A stretch of DNA of 64,000 nt from Polynucleobacter sp. AP-Latsch-80-C2 (GCF_018882185.1 NZ_JACVOY010000005.1:146769-210768); one strand, 5' to 3'. Positions 1-9,320 are shown, numbered from the stretch's first letter. Program-made: numbers and translations. The notes: generated from the sequence alone by a model not told the origin.

Positions 1-21
1 CATTAAAACTGCAAAGCGCAT
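1..21 (-). CDS. possible start of a gene running off the left edge
   Basis: Reading leftward, an ATG at 21 follows a good ribosome-binding site (TGAGGA) that overlaps the TGA stop of the Mrp gene. Only seven codons (Met-Arg-Phe-Ala-Val-Leu-Met) lie in the window, so no product can be named. A second in-frame ATG sits at position 3. The arrangement suggests a downstream gene translationally coupled to mrp. Confidence 0.3.
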
Positions 22-27
22 AAGTCC

Positions 28-1116
28 TCAGGTGTTCTGAACCACGATGTTAGGAAATTTACTGCTCATATCTTTGGCTAGATTAGCAACCCGGATAGCA
101 ACTTGTCTAGCGATGTTTTTATAGATAGCGCTGATGGCCCCATCGGGATCTGCAACCACCGTTGGGCGGCCAGCATCAGCTTGTTCACGAATCGACAGGT
201 TTAAGGGTAAGGCGCCTAAAAAATCAACGCCGTACTCTTTGCACATTTTTTCACCGCCACCAGCACCAAAGATATGCTCTTCGTGACCACACTGGGTGCA
301 GACATAAGTGCTCATGTTTTCAATAATGCCAATAATGGGTACGCCGACTTTTTCAAACATTTTGAGACCCTTACGCGCATCTAAGAGTGCAATGTCTTGC
401 GGTGTAGTCACAATCACTGAACCAGTTACAGGCACCTTTTGTGACAAAGTGAGCTGAATATCGCCAGTACCAGGGGGCATATCGACAATCAGGTAATCCA
501 GATCACGCCAACGCGTTTGGCGAAGAAGTTGCTCTAATGCAGAGGTCACCATGGGTCCACGCCATACCATGGGTGCATCTTCTTCGATTAAGAAACCAAT
601 GGAACTCGCTTGCAAGCCATGCCCTTCCATCGGTTCGATCGTATTTTCTTCTATCGATTCTGGTCTGCCCGTAATACCCAACATCATCGGTTGACTTGGG
701 CCATAAATATCCGCATCCAAGATACCAACTTGCGCACCTTCGGCAGCGAGTGCTAGAGCCAAGTTAACAGCAGTAGTTGATTTACCGACGCCGCCTTTGC
801 CACTTGCTACTGCAATAATATTTTTAACGCCCGGTAATAATTTGACGCCACGTTGAACAGCGTGTGAAACGATATGGCTGGTGACATTGACGCTCACATT
901 TTTAACGCCCGGTAGTTCACGTAAAACCTGAATGATCGATTTACGAATCATTTCAAACTGACTTTTGGCCGGATAGCCCAATGCAATCTCCAAAGAGATA
1001 TCGCCATCCTGCACGCGTAAATTTTTAACGTTTTTAGCTGTTACGTAATCAATCTTGGTATTTGGATCAATTAAACCTTTTAAGGCCGCTTGAACCGCTT
1101 CAACAGTAACCGCCAC
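28..1116 (-). CDS. apbC: Mrp/ApbC family Fe-S cluster carrier ATPase
   Basis: This 362-residue P-loop ATPase of the Mrp/ApbC (Nbp35-like) family binds and transfers [4Fe-4S] clusters to apoproteins in the cytoplasm. Residues 1-85 form the N-terminal MIP18/DUF59-type domain, followed by the deviant Walker A motif GKGGVGKST near residues 106-114 and a Walker B/switch region VDMPPGTGD near 211. The cluster-binding CxxC pair is Cys273 and Cys276. Translation starts at a GTG at 1116 preceded by TAGGAGAG, so the start is well supported. Length is normal for the family. It stands alone upstream, with a 177-base gap to the copper genes. Identification is firm; specific client proteins cannot be inferred. 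Confidence 0.95.
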   Translation of the reverse strand: MAVTVEAVQAALKGLIDPNTKIDYVTAKNVKNLRVQDGDISLEIALGYPAKSQFEMIRKSIIQVLRELPGVKNVSVNVTSHIVSHAVQRGVKLLPGVKNIIAVASGKGGVGKSTTAVNLALALAAEGAQVGILDADIYGPSQPMMLGITGRPESIEENTIEPMEGHGLQASSIGFLIEEDAPMVWRGPMVTSALEQLLRQTRWRDLDYLIVDMPPGTGDIQLTLSQKVPVTGSVIVTTPQDIALLDARKGLKMFEKVGVPIIGIIENMSTYVCTQCGHEEHIFGAGGGEKMCKEYGVDFLGALPLNLSIREQADAGRPTVVADPDGAISAIYKNIARQVAIRVANLAKDMSSKFPNIVVQNT

Positions 1117-1293
1117 CGCTCTCTCCTAAGAAATGCTCCCAATATAGGAGACTGTAAGTTTTGTAACTTTTTGTGAATATTGAATGTGTGGGTAGATTAA
1201 CCGCACAAAGCTTATTTTGCTTGTAGGGGATTAAGCAGCGCTCTCGATTACCTCACCCCAAATTTGCCCTACAAATTATCAAGGCTTACGAAT

Positions 1294-1488
1294 TCAGTTT
1301 AAAACAGGAAATCCCGCATCCGTAATTAACTGGCTCGCCTGCGTAGGTGTCAGGCTGGTTTCAAGGTTCACGGTTTGGGTTGCCAAATCTGCCTGCACCT
1401 TGGCCTGAGGATCCTGCGCTTGCACTGCCCTCGTTACCGCATTAATGCAGCCTCCACAAGTCATGCCAGATACTTTTAAAGTCAACAT
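1294..1488 (-). CDS. CopZ-like heavy-metal-associated (HMA) copper chaperone
   Basis: A 64-residue single HMA domain. It carries the metal-binding motif GMTCGGC near residues 8-14, where the two cysteines bind Cu(I), and the ferredoxin-like fold ends in the typical DAGFPV segment. Such proteins hand copper to CopA ATPases, which fits its neighbour: it is divergent from a copper ATPase with 51 bases between the starts. I chose the ATG at 1488 because the family begins with a short Met-Leu-Thr-Leu strand. An upstream in-frame ATG at 1518 would add ten atypical residues. The ribosome-binding site (AAAAGG) is weak. Confidence 0.85.
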   Translation of the reverse strand: MLTLKVSGMTCGGCINAVTRAVQAQDPQAKVQADLATQTVNLETSLTPTQASQLITDAGFPVLN

Positions 1489-1539
1489 AGGAGGCCTTTT
1501 GCATTGAAATAGTTGCACATGAAATAGATTATCTTCTAT

Positions 1540-3813
1540 ATGAAGGCTCTAAAAGACACAAATTCAGTACTATTTACCTTGGATATTGGTGGCATGACTT
1601 GCGCCTCCTGCGTAGGGCGGGTCGAGAAGGCGCTCGATAAAATCCCAGGTATAGAAGCTGCTACTGTCAATTTAGCCACTGAACAAGCCAGAATTCGCCT
1701 CAAAACAGACTCAGATATCCAAATTAGTGATGTCATCGCTCTGGTGCAAAAAACGGGCTATGAAGCCAAATTAAGTTCCCCACATGGCAAAGCAGAATTG
1801 GCGCCTGCGAAGACCTTTTGGGGATCTGATGGCCTAGGACGAGTCTTGCTGGGCTTTGCCCTCTCTGCCCCACTTTTTTTGCCGATGTTTCTGATGCCCT
1901 TTGACATCCATTGGGCCTTGGCGCCTAAATGGCAACTCCTACTGGCAACGCCGGTTCAATTCTTCTTGGGCTGGCGCTTTTACAAGGCAGGATTTAAATC
2001 GCTGATGTCAGGCGTAGGCAATATGGATTTATTGGTGGCTCTAGGTACTAGTGCAGCCTACGGCCTCAGTATCTATCAAATGTGGAGCTCTCCTCATGCC
2101 AGTCATGAGCTCTATTTTGAAGGCTCTGCCGTCATCATTTGCATGGTACTTCTCGGTAAATGGCTTGAAGCGCGAGCCAAGCAACAAACTAGCGAGGCAA
2201 TCAGAGCGCTCCAAAAACTGTGGCCTGAGCATGCCAAAGTACTCGACCCTCAGATAGTGATCACAGAGGGCGCACCCTTAAATGAATACCGCGATCTCCC
2301 ACTAGAACAGGTCTTCCCCAAAGATCGCATCTTGGTTTTACCTGGTGAGCGTATTCCAGTGGATGGCCTGATTCTCATGGGCAAGAGTCATGTCGACGAA
2401 TCCCTCCTCACTGGAGAAAGTGAGCCGGTTAAAAAACAGATTGGCGTCAATGTTATCGGCGGAGCGCTTAATGGAGAAGGTGTTTTAGTGATTGAGGCGC
2501 AAGCAGTTGGTGTTGAAAGCGTGCTGTCGAAAATCATTTCTCTTGTAGAGGATGCACAAACCCAAAAAGCACCTATTCAAAAATTGGTTGATCAAGTCAG
2601 CGCTATTTTTGTTCCCAGCGTCATCATCATCGCTGTGATTACTGGAGTTGCAAATTGGCTGTATTTAGATTCTGCTTCCATTGCCATTTTGCGCGCGGTT
2701 TCTGTTCTAGTCATTGCTTGTCCTTGTGCTCTTGGTTTAGCAACTCCTGCCGCAATCATGGCTGGCACAGGTGTTGCAGCACGTTTTGGCATTCTCATTA
2801 AAGATCCCCAAGTGCTCGAGCAGGCCCATCGCCTCAGCATTGTGGCCTTTGATAAAACGGGCACGCTCACGATTGGCAAACCGCGTTTACTTGCCCTCAT
2901 TCCTTTCGCCTCCTCCACTCCATCAGAAGATATTTTGACAACTGCCGCAGGCTTGCAACTTGGTAGTGAGCATCCCTTGGCGAAAGCCTTACTCGACGCA
3001 GCTAAAGAACAAGGCCTTACACCTATTCCACCAAGCGCTAGCAAAGCACTAGCCGGAATTGGCATTGAGGGCAAACCTACCCAGGGCCCTTGGGAAAATC
3101 AAACGCTCTGCCTGCAGAGTGTTGCCTCGCTTCACGACAATCCGAACATCACATCAATCTTAGAAAAAGCGCAAACTTGTTTTGAAGCAGGTCAAACCGT
3201 TTCCGTTTTAATGAATGCTAAAACTCCTGCTACCCCCATTGCTATTATTGGTTTTGGTGATGAGTTGAAAGAGAATGCTAAGACAGCGATAGCTGCACTT
3301 CATCAGCTCCAAATTCGCACAGTCATGCTTTCTGGTGATAACCAAGCTGCTGCCGATCGCGTAGGTAAATCGATTGGGATTGATGAAGTATTTGCACAGA
3401 TCCTGCCAGGTGATAAAGCCCAGATTATTCGCAAACTCCAGACGTCCGACATTCATCATCGTCAATGGGTTGCCATGGTGGGAGATGGCGTAAATGATGC
3501 CCCAGCTCTCGCTGCTGCAGATGTGGGGATGGCTATGTCAACTGGTACCGATGTCGCTATGCAAGCTGCTGGCATCACTCTGATGAGGGGTGACCCCACA
3601 TTAGTTGCAGATGCAATTGATATTTCCAAGAAAACCTGGAACAAAATTCGACAAAATTTATTTTGGGCCTTTGTATTCAATACCACCGGCATTCCCTTGG
3701 CAGCGTTAGGCTATCTATCCCCAATGCTTGCCGGTAGTGCGATGGCCTTATCTAGTTTTTGCGTGCTCAGTAATGCACTCTTGCTAAAACGTTGGCACCC
3801 TTCTCGTCGCTAA
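1540..3813 (+). CDS. copA: copper-translocating P1B-type ATPase
   Basis: This 757-residue inner-membrane pump couples ATP hydrolysis to Cu(I) export. An N-terminal HMA domain carries GMTCASC (Cys21 and Cys24). The membrane metal site is Cys394-Pro-Cys396, the actuator has TGES, the phosphorylated aspartate is Asp438 in DKTGTLT, the nucleotide domain contains SEHPL, and the hinge is GDGVND near 648-653. Eight transmembrane helices are expected for the family. One HMA domain is common in proteobacterial CopA. No obvious ribosome-binding site precedes the ATG, so a leaderless or weakly translated message is possible. I do not see a clear CueR-type dyad in the 51-base divergent spacer. Confidence 0.95.
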   Translation: MKALKDTNSVLFTLDIGGMTCASCVGRVEKALDKIPGIEAATVNLATEQARIRLKTDSDIQISDVIALVQKTGYEAKLSSPHGKAELAPAKTFWGSDGLGRVLLGFALSAPLFLPMFLMPFDIHWALAPKWQLLLATPVQFFLGWRFYKAGFKSLMSGVGNMDLLVALGTSAAYGLSIYQMWSSPHASHELYFEGSAVIICMVLLGKWLEARAKQQTSEAIRALQKLWPEHAKVLDPQIVITEGAPLNEYRDLPLEQVFPKDRILVLPGERIPVDGLILMGKSHVDESLLTGESEPVKKQIGVNVIGGALNGEGVLVIEAQAVGVESVLSKIISLVEDAQTQKAPIQKLVDQVSAIFVPSVIIIAVITGVANWLYLDSASIAILRAVSVLVIACPCALGLATPAAIMAGTGVAARFGILIKDPQVLEQAHRLSIVAFDKTGTLTIGKPRLLALIPFASSTPSEDILTTAAGLQLGSEHPLAKALLDAAKEQGLTPIPPSASKALAGIGIEGKPTQGPWENQTLCLQSVASLHDNPNITSILEKAQTCFEAGQTVSVLMNAKTPATPIAIIGFGDELKENAKTAIAALHQLQIRTVMLSGDNQAAADRVGKSIGIDEVFAQILPGDKAQIIRKLQTSDIHHRQWVAMVGDGVNDAPALAAADVGMAMSTGTDVAMQAAGITLMRGDPTLVADAIDISKKTWNKIRQNLFWAFVFNTTGIPLAALGYLSPMLAGSAMALSSFCVLSNALLLKRWHPSRR

Positions 3814-3833
3814 AAATCTTACTTTTGATTTTT
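3812..3833. terminator. weak AT-rich hairpin between convergent genes
   Basis: AAAAATC at 3812-3818 pairs with GATTTTT at 3827-3833 across an eight-base loop. It overlaps the end of copA and the last codons of the convergent DUF3047 gene. The stem is only seven AT-rich pairs, so it would be a weak bidirectional terminator at best. Confidence 0.3.
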
Positions 3834-4616
3834 ACGAATAAGTTCGATATCACCGTAAAACGCCTTCGTTTCTGATTTAGTGTTGTCGGTATCTGTTAGC
3901 AAAGCAATGCCGATGACTTCCCCAGGAGCCTCTCCATAAGCACTACGATAATCTGCCGCAAGGTCACGCTGATGCATTAACCATTCGCCTGCTTTTTCGG
4001 AACCCGAATCCACCACAATCATTTTGATCCGAGAGGTGTGGGGATTATCGAGAATGGCATTGATGGGATATTTGGTTGACCAGATATACATCAAGGTTGC
4101 ATAAGGCATCTCTTGACCACTGATGAGGTTAGCCATCTCAAAGGTCATCTTCTCCTTAAAGCTTAGCTTTGATTTATTACCGTCAAAGGCAACCAGAATT
4201 CTTAAAGGTGAATCATCATGAAATCTCTCGGTATTGTCAGCCCCAATAATTGGGCCTGTTGCCTTCCACTCCCACTTTAGCCATAGATTTTGGGCCGTTT
4301 TGGGTCGTAACTTGACCACCAAGCCAGAGGCAGCGGTTTTAGAGTTGGCACTGAGAACAGTTCTGCCTTGGTAATTCTCTAGGCGATAAACCGTGTTCTT
4401 TTTATTAGGGGCAATACGGTAAAAACTCCAGCCAGATGGCATATCTTCTTGAGGCTTTTGTACAGAAAATTTAGGTAAGTCATCTTGAGCTGTAATCTGG
4501 TCCACATTCAAGGCCCGACCGGATTCATCCTGTACTTTTCCGCCGCCAAAGTCAGCGCACCCTCCTAACACCAAAGAAATGGCGAGCACTAATGGAAGGC
4601 GTAGATATATAAACAT
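3819..4616 (-). CDS. DUF3047 family lipoprotein of unknown function
   Basis: A 265-residue protein with a lipoprotein signal peptide: a hydrophobic stretch at residues 5-18, a Leu-Gly-Gly lipobox and acceptor Cys20, so it should be anchored in the periplasm. The body resembles DUF3047 proteins, with motifs such as LRILVAFDGNKSKL, GQEMPYATLMYIW and a C-terminal YGDIEL strand. A beta-sandwich fold is likely but not demonstrated. It is divergent from the glycosyltransferase cluster with 47 bases between starts, so the two may share a promoter region. Function is not known; an envelope role is inferred only from location and anchoring. Confidence 0.75.
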   Translation of the reverse strand: MFIYLRLPLVLAISLVLGGCADFGGGKVQDESGRALNVDQITAQDDLPKFSVQKPQEDMPSGWSFYRIAPNKKNTVYRLENYQGRTVLSANSKTAASGLVVKLRPKTAQNLWLKWEWKATGPIIGADNTERFHDDSPLRILVAFDGNKSKLSFKEKMTFEMANLISGQEMPYATLMYIWSTKYPINAILDNPHTSRIKMIVVDSGSEKAGEWLMHQRDLAADYRSAYGEAPGEVIGIALLTDTDNTKSETKAFYGDIELIRKNQK

Positions 4617-4663
4617 CTCTTGATTGTCCCAAAGATTAGGCTAAGTGCGTCTAAAATCTGAGC

Positions 4664-6160
4664 ATGCGCCACCACTCACCAACAACTTGGGCTGCGATCT
4701 GCATTTTCATAGCCGCCACGGTGCACTTTGCGCTTGGCTTTGCGGTTGAATTCTCCGTCGATGAAGCTCACTATGCGCTTTATGCCCAACATCTTGCTTG
4801 GAGTTATTTTGATCATCCGCCATTAGTTGGCTGGATTCAGTGGCCTCTGGTAGCGGCCACCTCCTCTGAAGGATTGATTCGTATCGTTCCAGAGCTACTC
4901 TGGATCATTGCTTGCCTATTGGTATATCGCGTCAGCATTGAGCTTCATCATTTCCTTCAGAGCAGAAATACGGGCTACCTCACTTCAACGATTCCATCGG
5001 CGAACCTGTGTGGACTGATGGCAGTCTTGGCTATTGTTGCCGCTCCAATGCCCCACATATTGGCGATTGCTTTGTTACCCGACACTTTATTAGCCCCCAT
5101 TAGTCTTGGCATTTTGTGGATGGCACTCATCTGGCTGCGCAAAGGTACTTTTCATTTTGGTCAATGGTTCATCTTGGGAGTCTTGCTCGGCTTAGCTGGA
5201 CTCAGTAAATATACTGCAGCCTTCACTGCTTTTGCATTGCTCCTAGTTTTTCTAAGTACCCCTAAGAAACCTTGGATTACTCAAGCTGGCTTTTGGTTTG
5301 CAGCGTTGATTGCGCTGTTCATCATTAGTCCCGTTCTCTATTGGAATTGGGCTAATGATTGGATTTCTTTTAAATACCAGATCGCTCATGGCGGCGGCGG
5401 AGTATGGCTCTGGCGTGGTGTAGGTCTCTTCTTATTGCTTCAGATTGCGGTCTTTGGGCCTCTGATTATTTTGGGTGCCGGAATATTTATAAAAGACTTT
5501 GTACGCACCAATCTATTTTCTCTGTTTGCCTTACTGGCATTCTTCTTTATTCCCTTTACTATTTTTGCAAGCTTATCTGGTGGCGGAGGTTTGCCGCACT
5601 GGACTACTCCCGCTTGGTTTTGTTTGGCGCCCTTTGCTGGTATCGGTCTTGCCAAAGCGTGGGCCGCAAATCATCGCGTGCTCATTCGAATATTGTTTTG
5701 CGTTCAAATTGCATTGTGCTTAGTCGGTTTTGGATTTGTAATTTCAGGGGGCATTACTTCGACCTCCGTTAAATCCAACCCCATTGCAGATCTTTATGGC
5801 TGGAAAATGGCTGGGCAAAAAGCAGCAGCATTAGCAAGTGCAACAAATGCGAATGGCATTGCCGTGCAAAATTGGACACTCGCCAGCCGAGCCGCCTGGT
5901 ATGCAAAACCGACTCCAGTATTCGTCTTAGACCAGCGCCAAGATCAATTTGATCTCTGGTTTGGTCAACTCCCCAAGGGAGCAAAAATCATCCTCGTAAA
6001 CTGGTCTGGCATGCCTTTTGCAGCCCCTATTGGCCCTAAGGTGGGCTTTGAGAGCTGCCAACCCTTGGATAGCCTGGAAATTAGGCATTTTGGTCAATAT
6101 TTGTCGAAATTTGACTTTAGCCTTTGCAGTAACTGGCAAGACGCTGGTTTAGCCGACTAA
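4664..6160 (+). CDS. GT39/ArnT-type membrane glycosyltransferase
   Basis: A 498-residue polytopic inner-membrane protein of the PMT/ArnT superfamily, whose members transfer sugars from polyprenyl-phosphate donors to extracytoplasmic acceptors. The first periplasmic loop has the characteristic acidic pair Asp33-Glu34 (SVDEAHYALY), followed by FDHPPLVGW, the usual catalytic loop signature. Many hydrophobic helices follow and a roughly 100-residue soluble C-terminal tail ends the protein. It heads a co-directional run with a flippase-like protein, a GT9 enzyme and a PAP2 phosphatase, suggesting decoration of lipopolysaccharide or another envelope glycolipid. Donor and acceptor cannot be deduced from sequence. 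Confidence 0.85.
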   Translation: MRHHSPTTWAAICIFIAATVHFALGFAVEFSVDEAHYALYAQHLAWSYFDHPPLVGWIQWPLVAATSSEGLIRIVPELLWIIACLLVYRVSIELHHFLQSRNTGYLTSTIPSANLCGLMAVLAIVAAPMPHILAIALLPDTLLAPISLGILWMALIWLRKGTFHFGQWFILGVLLGLAGLSKYTAAFTAFALLLVFLSTPKKPWITQAGFWFAALIALFIISPVLYWNWANDWISFKYQIAHGGGGVWLWRGVGLFLLLQIAVFGPLIILGAGIFIKDFVRTNLFSLFALLAFFFIPFTIFASLSGGGGLPHWTTPAWFCLAPFAGIGLAKAWAANHRVLIRILFCVQIALCLVGFGFVISGGITSTSVKSNPIADLYGWKMAGQKAAALASATNANGIAVQNWTLASRAAWYAKPTPVFVLDQRQDQFDLWFGQLPKGAKIILVNWSGMPFAAPIGPKVGFESCQPLDSLEIRHFGQYLSKFDFSLCSNWQDAGLAD

Positions 6161-6208
6161 TTCACCAAATTCAAGAGCTTATACGCGCAAGGCATTATCC
6201 TTACGCCT

Positions 6209-7252
6209 ATGAGCTTACATTCAGAGACACCCTCAAAAGCCCCTTCTGGGTGGAAATCAGTCCTCAAACGTGCTTGGCCTACTATTCGGATTTTGTTATC
6301 CATTGGCCTCCTTTGGAAAGCAACTAGCGGGATTGATTGGCATGCCATCTTGGAATCTGAGATTCAGATGGAGCCATGGTGGTTTTTAGCAGCCCTTATT
6401 AGCGCAACTACTGCTTGTCTTTGTGGTGGATTTCGTTGGGCTTTTTTAATGCGTAAAGTGGGCTTTCAAGGACGTTTCAGAAATTACATCCTGCTCTATT
6501 TCACTGGAGCATTAGTCAACCAGGGATTACCAAGTACCTTGGGTGGTGATAGCTATCGCGCGATCACAGCAACTCACCTCGATAAAACTGGAACCTTAAC
6601 GGGTAAAAAAGATTTGGATAATGAGTTGTATCACTCTGTCGATCTCGAGCATGCCACTCCGCGTCTGAGATTAAGTTTTGCCATGGTATTGGTAGACCGC
6701 TTGCTTGGCTTAGCCGGCAATAATCTTTTAGGCGGCATTGGCTTGATTATTGGTGGAGCGACATTAGCAGCCTGGGGTACTGATTTAGGCTACCTCGTGA
6801 CAGGTATCATGATTGCAGTAGGTTTAATCATCGCTCTCGTTCTTGCTATTAAGCCAACTTATCGCTTACTCGAAAAAGTTCTGGAACGCTTTCACATGCG
6901 TAATGCACTCCCCGGAATTCATATTGCTTTTTCCTGGCCGTATAACGTTGGTCAAGCAGCGTATGCGATTGGGGTTCACTGCCTGCTGATTTTTACTTTC
7001 TTCTGCTGTCTGCGCGCCTATGGTGTAACAGCTCCAATTGCTAGCTTGATGATTGGTTTACCTGCGCTGAGCCTATTGCTCATGCTCCCAATTAGTATTT
7101 CTGGCTGGGGACTACGCGAAGCCACTCTCTCTTCAGTGCTAGCGCTGTGGGGAGTCAATCAATCGATTACGGTCTTGGCCTCTATTAGTTTTGGCGCTAT
7201 CACTGTTATCTCCGTATTACCTGGTGCGTACTTTTTACTGAAACGTAAATAA
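6209..7252 (+). CDS. LPG-synthase TM / UPF0104 family membrane protein (flippase-like)
   Basis: This 347-residue integral membrane protein matches the family formed by the membrane half of lysylphosphatidylglycerol synthase (UPF0104, AglD-like). Family features seen are GFRWAFLMRK in the early loop, the conserved NQGLPSTLGGDSYRA segment near residues 110-125, VDRLLGLAGN, and a late GWGLREA motif. The catalytic MprF C-terminal domain is absent, so it is not an aminoacyl-phospholipid synthase. Related proteins are proposed to move or regulate lipid-linked substrates. It lies 48 bases after the GT39 gene and 19 before the GT9 gene, consistent with an operon. Confidence 0.8.
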   Translation: MSLHSETPSKAPSGWKSVLKRAWPTIRILLSIGLLWKATSGIDWHAILESEIQMEPWWFLAALISATTACLCGGFRWAFLMRKVGFQGRFRNYILLYFTGALVNQGLPSTLGGDSYRAITATHLDKTGTLTGKKDLDNELYHSVDLEHATPRLRLSFAMVLVDRLLGLAGNNLLGGIGLIIGGATLAAWGTDLGYLVTGIMIAVGLIIALVLAIKPTYRLLEKVLERFHMRNALPGIHIAFSWPYNVGQAAYAIGVHCLLIFTFFCCLRAYGVTAPIASLMIGLPALSLLLMLPISISGWGLREATLSSVLALWGVNQSITVLASISFGAITVISVLPGAYFLLKRK

Positions 7253-7271
7253 TTTTTCAAAGCAAAAAATA

Positions 7272-8531
7272 ATGGCTATTAGCGTCAATACAATGCGTGC
7301 GATTGATCATTGGGTTGGAGTGCCTTTATGCGCCCTCATCAGCCCAGCAGTCGCATTAATCGATACCATCAAAAATGCATTTTCTTCGAGCCCACAGACC
7401 CCAAAGAAACTCCTTTTTATTGAGCTCTCAGAAATGGGCAGCGCTATTCTTGTAGATCCTGCTATGCGCAATGCACAAGCACGCGGTGCTGAACTCTACT
7501 TTTTGATTTTCAAAAGTAATCGAGCTAGCCTTACTTTATTAAATACCGTAAAACCAGAGAATATTTTTACGATTGATTCCTCTAGTGTTGGCAATTTAAT
7601 AAAAGATACCTTCAGCTTTCTGATGCTTGCGCGACGTCATCGCATTGATACCGTCATTGATCTAGAGTTGTTCTCACGCTTTACAGCAATCTTGACTGGC
7701 CTATGTGGTGCAAGACGTCGCGTGGGTTATCACATTTTCCATGGTGAAGGATTGTGGCGTGGTTTTATGTTGACCCGCAAGGTGCATTACAACCCGCATA
7801 TTCACATTACGAAGAATTTTCTCTCACTCATTCATGCGGCGTTTGCAACTGAAATTGAAGTCCCGTTTAGCAAGATTCAGATCCCAGACTCAGAAGTTCG
7901 TCTTGAGCAGGCTGTGATCAATCCTGCAGCGCTAGAAACTGTTCGTACCCGTATTGAAAAACTTGCGAAGGATTCTGGTATTGCGTATACATCCGGCAAG
8001 GAACGCTTAATTCTGATTAATCCGAATGCGAGCGATCTTTTGCCACAACGCCGCTGGGCACAGCAGCGCTTCTCCGAACTCATTCAAGCAATTCATCAGC
8101 GCTACCCGCAAGACCTGATCTTGATTACTGGTTCACCTGCGGAGTTAAATTACGTTGAGAAAGTTCGCTCTGTTGCAAACGTTAAAAACGCATTGAACTT
8201 TGCAGGGCAAGTGAGCTTTGCTGAGCTACCTCCTCTATACACACTTTCCGATGTCATGGTGACCAATGACTCCGGTCCTGGTCACTTCTCTGCAGTTACC
8301 CCACTGAGAACCGTAGTGCTCTTTGGGCCTGAGACACCAGCGCTTTACGGCTCTGCTGGTAACTCGATCGCCATTACCGCTAATCTTGCTTGTTCTCCTT
8401 GTGTGAGTGCTGCCAACCATCGCAAAACACCTTGCCAAGACAATGTCTGTATGCAAGCAATCACCGTACCTCAAGTTCTTGAAAAAGTACGTTTGCAATT
8501 AGACGCAGCAGATAAAGCAAAGGGTCGTTAA
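7272..8531 (+). CDS. glycosyltransferase family 9 (heptosyltransferase-like) protein
   Basis: A 419-residue cytoplasmic or peripheral GT-B fold enzyme of family GT9, which contains the ADP-heptose:LPS heptosyltransferases. The first domain has a KLLFIELSEMGSAIL start near residue 44, which replaces the usual GDxxL motif, and the C-terminal domain has LILINPNASD and the donor-site signature TNDSGPGHFSA followed by FGPETPALYG. A cysteine-containing segment near the end (ACSPC, TPCQDNVC) is typical of the family. The roughly 40-residue N-terminal extension and altered first motif suggest an acceptor different from the core heptoses. It is clustered with membrane glycolipid genes. Confidence 0.8.
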   Translation: MAISVNTMRAIDHWVGVPLCALISPAVALIDTIKNAFSSSPQTPKKLLFIELSEMGSAILVDPAMRNAQARGAELYFLIFKSNRASLTLLNTVKPENIFTIDSSSVGNLIKDTFSFLMLARRHRIDTVIDLELFSRFTAILTGLCGARRRVGYHIFHGEGLWRGFMLTRKVHYNPHIHITKNFLSLIHAAFATEIEVPFSKIQIPDSEVRLEQAVINPAALETVRTRIEKLAKDSGIAYTSGKERLILINPNASDLLPQRRWAQQRFSELIQAIHQRYPQDLILITGSPAELNYVEKVRSVANVKNALNFAGQVSFAELPPLYTLSDVMVTNDSGPGHFSAVTPLRTVVLFGPETPALYGSAGNSIAITANLACSPCVSAANHRKTPCQDNVCMQAITVPQVLEKVRLQLDAADKAKGR

Positions 8532-8536
8532 GCAGG

Positions 8537-9316
8537 ATGAGCAAAAAAGCCATCCCCACTCTTGCGTGGTTGATTCCGCTATTACCCATTGCCCTTGCAA
8601 CAGCAATCTATTTCGGAGAGTTTCAGAGCAGCAGCTTTCTCTTTGTAAATCGCTTTACTCAAATACTTCCCGATACTCTTTGGGCTTGGCTTACTTTTTT
8701 TGGTAATGGTTGGGGCGTTTTTGCCATAGCATTTCCGCTGCTCTTGCTTGCCCCTCGCCTATTAACAGCAGGAATTCTGACCGGTGTTATTGCAGCATTG
8801 GCTAGCACCTTCCTCAAGTCCTGGTTTGACTTACCTAGGCCTGCCGGCTTACTGGAAGATGGGAGCTTTTATCGTATTGGTGAACCCCTGCTCAATAGAG
8901 CTTTTCCATCTGGTCACAGCATCACTGCGTTTGCCATTGCTAGCGCTTTGTATTTCTCTGTAGATAACAGCAAGCGACGTCCCATGCTGTTGATATTTGT
9001 CTTTGCAGTTTTAATTGGCTTATCGCGCAGTGCAGTTGGTGCACACTGGCTTACCGATGTATTGGCAGGTGCAGGAGTTGGCATGTGGTGTGGAATGATC
9101 GGCGCAATCTTAGCAAGATATATTCCTGACGATCAACTGCAACCCACAAAAATATTGCCGCGCTTGATTGCGATCGCAGGGGCGCTATCCATTTACGTGC
9201 ACCTAACTCAAATCATAGATCTTGAGCTGAACCTCCCTTTGCAATACGCTGCGATTGTTGTCATTATTCTCACTTTGGTGTTCTTTATCAAAGCTCAATT
9301 CACTAAAGCAAAGTAA
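8537..9316 (+). CDS. PAP2 family lipid phosphatase
   Basis: This 259-residue membrane phosphatase carries the three PAP2 signature motifs in order: KSWFDLPRP, PSGHS and SRSAVGAHWLTD. The conserved histidines in the second and third motifs act as acid and nucleophile. About six transmembrane helices surround an active site expected to face the periplasm. Substrates in the family include undecaprenyl pyrophosphate, phosphatidate and lipid A phosphates. It starts five bases after the GT9 gene and ends four bases before rlmJ, so co-transcription is likely. In this context it may recycle the polyprenyl carrier used by the GT39 enzyme, which is inference. Confidence 0.85.
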   Translation: MSKKAIPTLAWLIPLLPIALATAIYFGEFQSSSFLFVNRFTQILPDTLWAWLTFFGNGWGVFAIAFPLLLLAPRLLTAGILTGVIAALASTFLKSWFDLPRPAGLLEDGSFYRIGEPLLNRAFPSGHSITAFAIASALYFSVDNSKRRPMLLIFVFAVLIGLSRSAVGAHWLTDVLAGAGVGMWCGMIGAILARYIPDDQLQPTKILPRLIAIAGALSIYVHLTQIIDLELNLPLQYAAIVVIILTLVFFIKAQFTKAK

Positions 9317-9320
9317 AGCT

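Noticed and set aside
2592..3074. 160-residue reading frame on the minus strand inside copA
   Set aside because: It is fully antisense to a well-conserved P-type ATPase, composed of Ala/Ser/Met-rich shadow sequence with no motif or ribosome-binding site.
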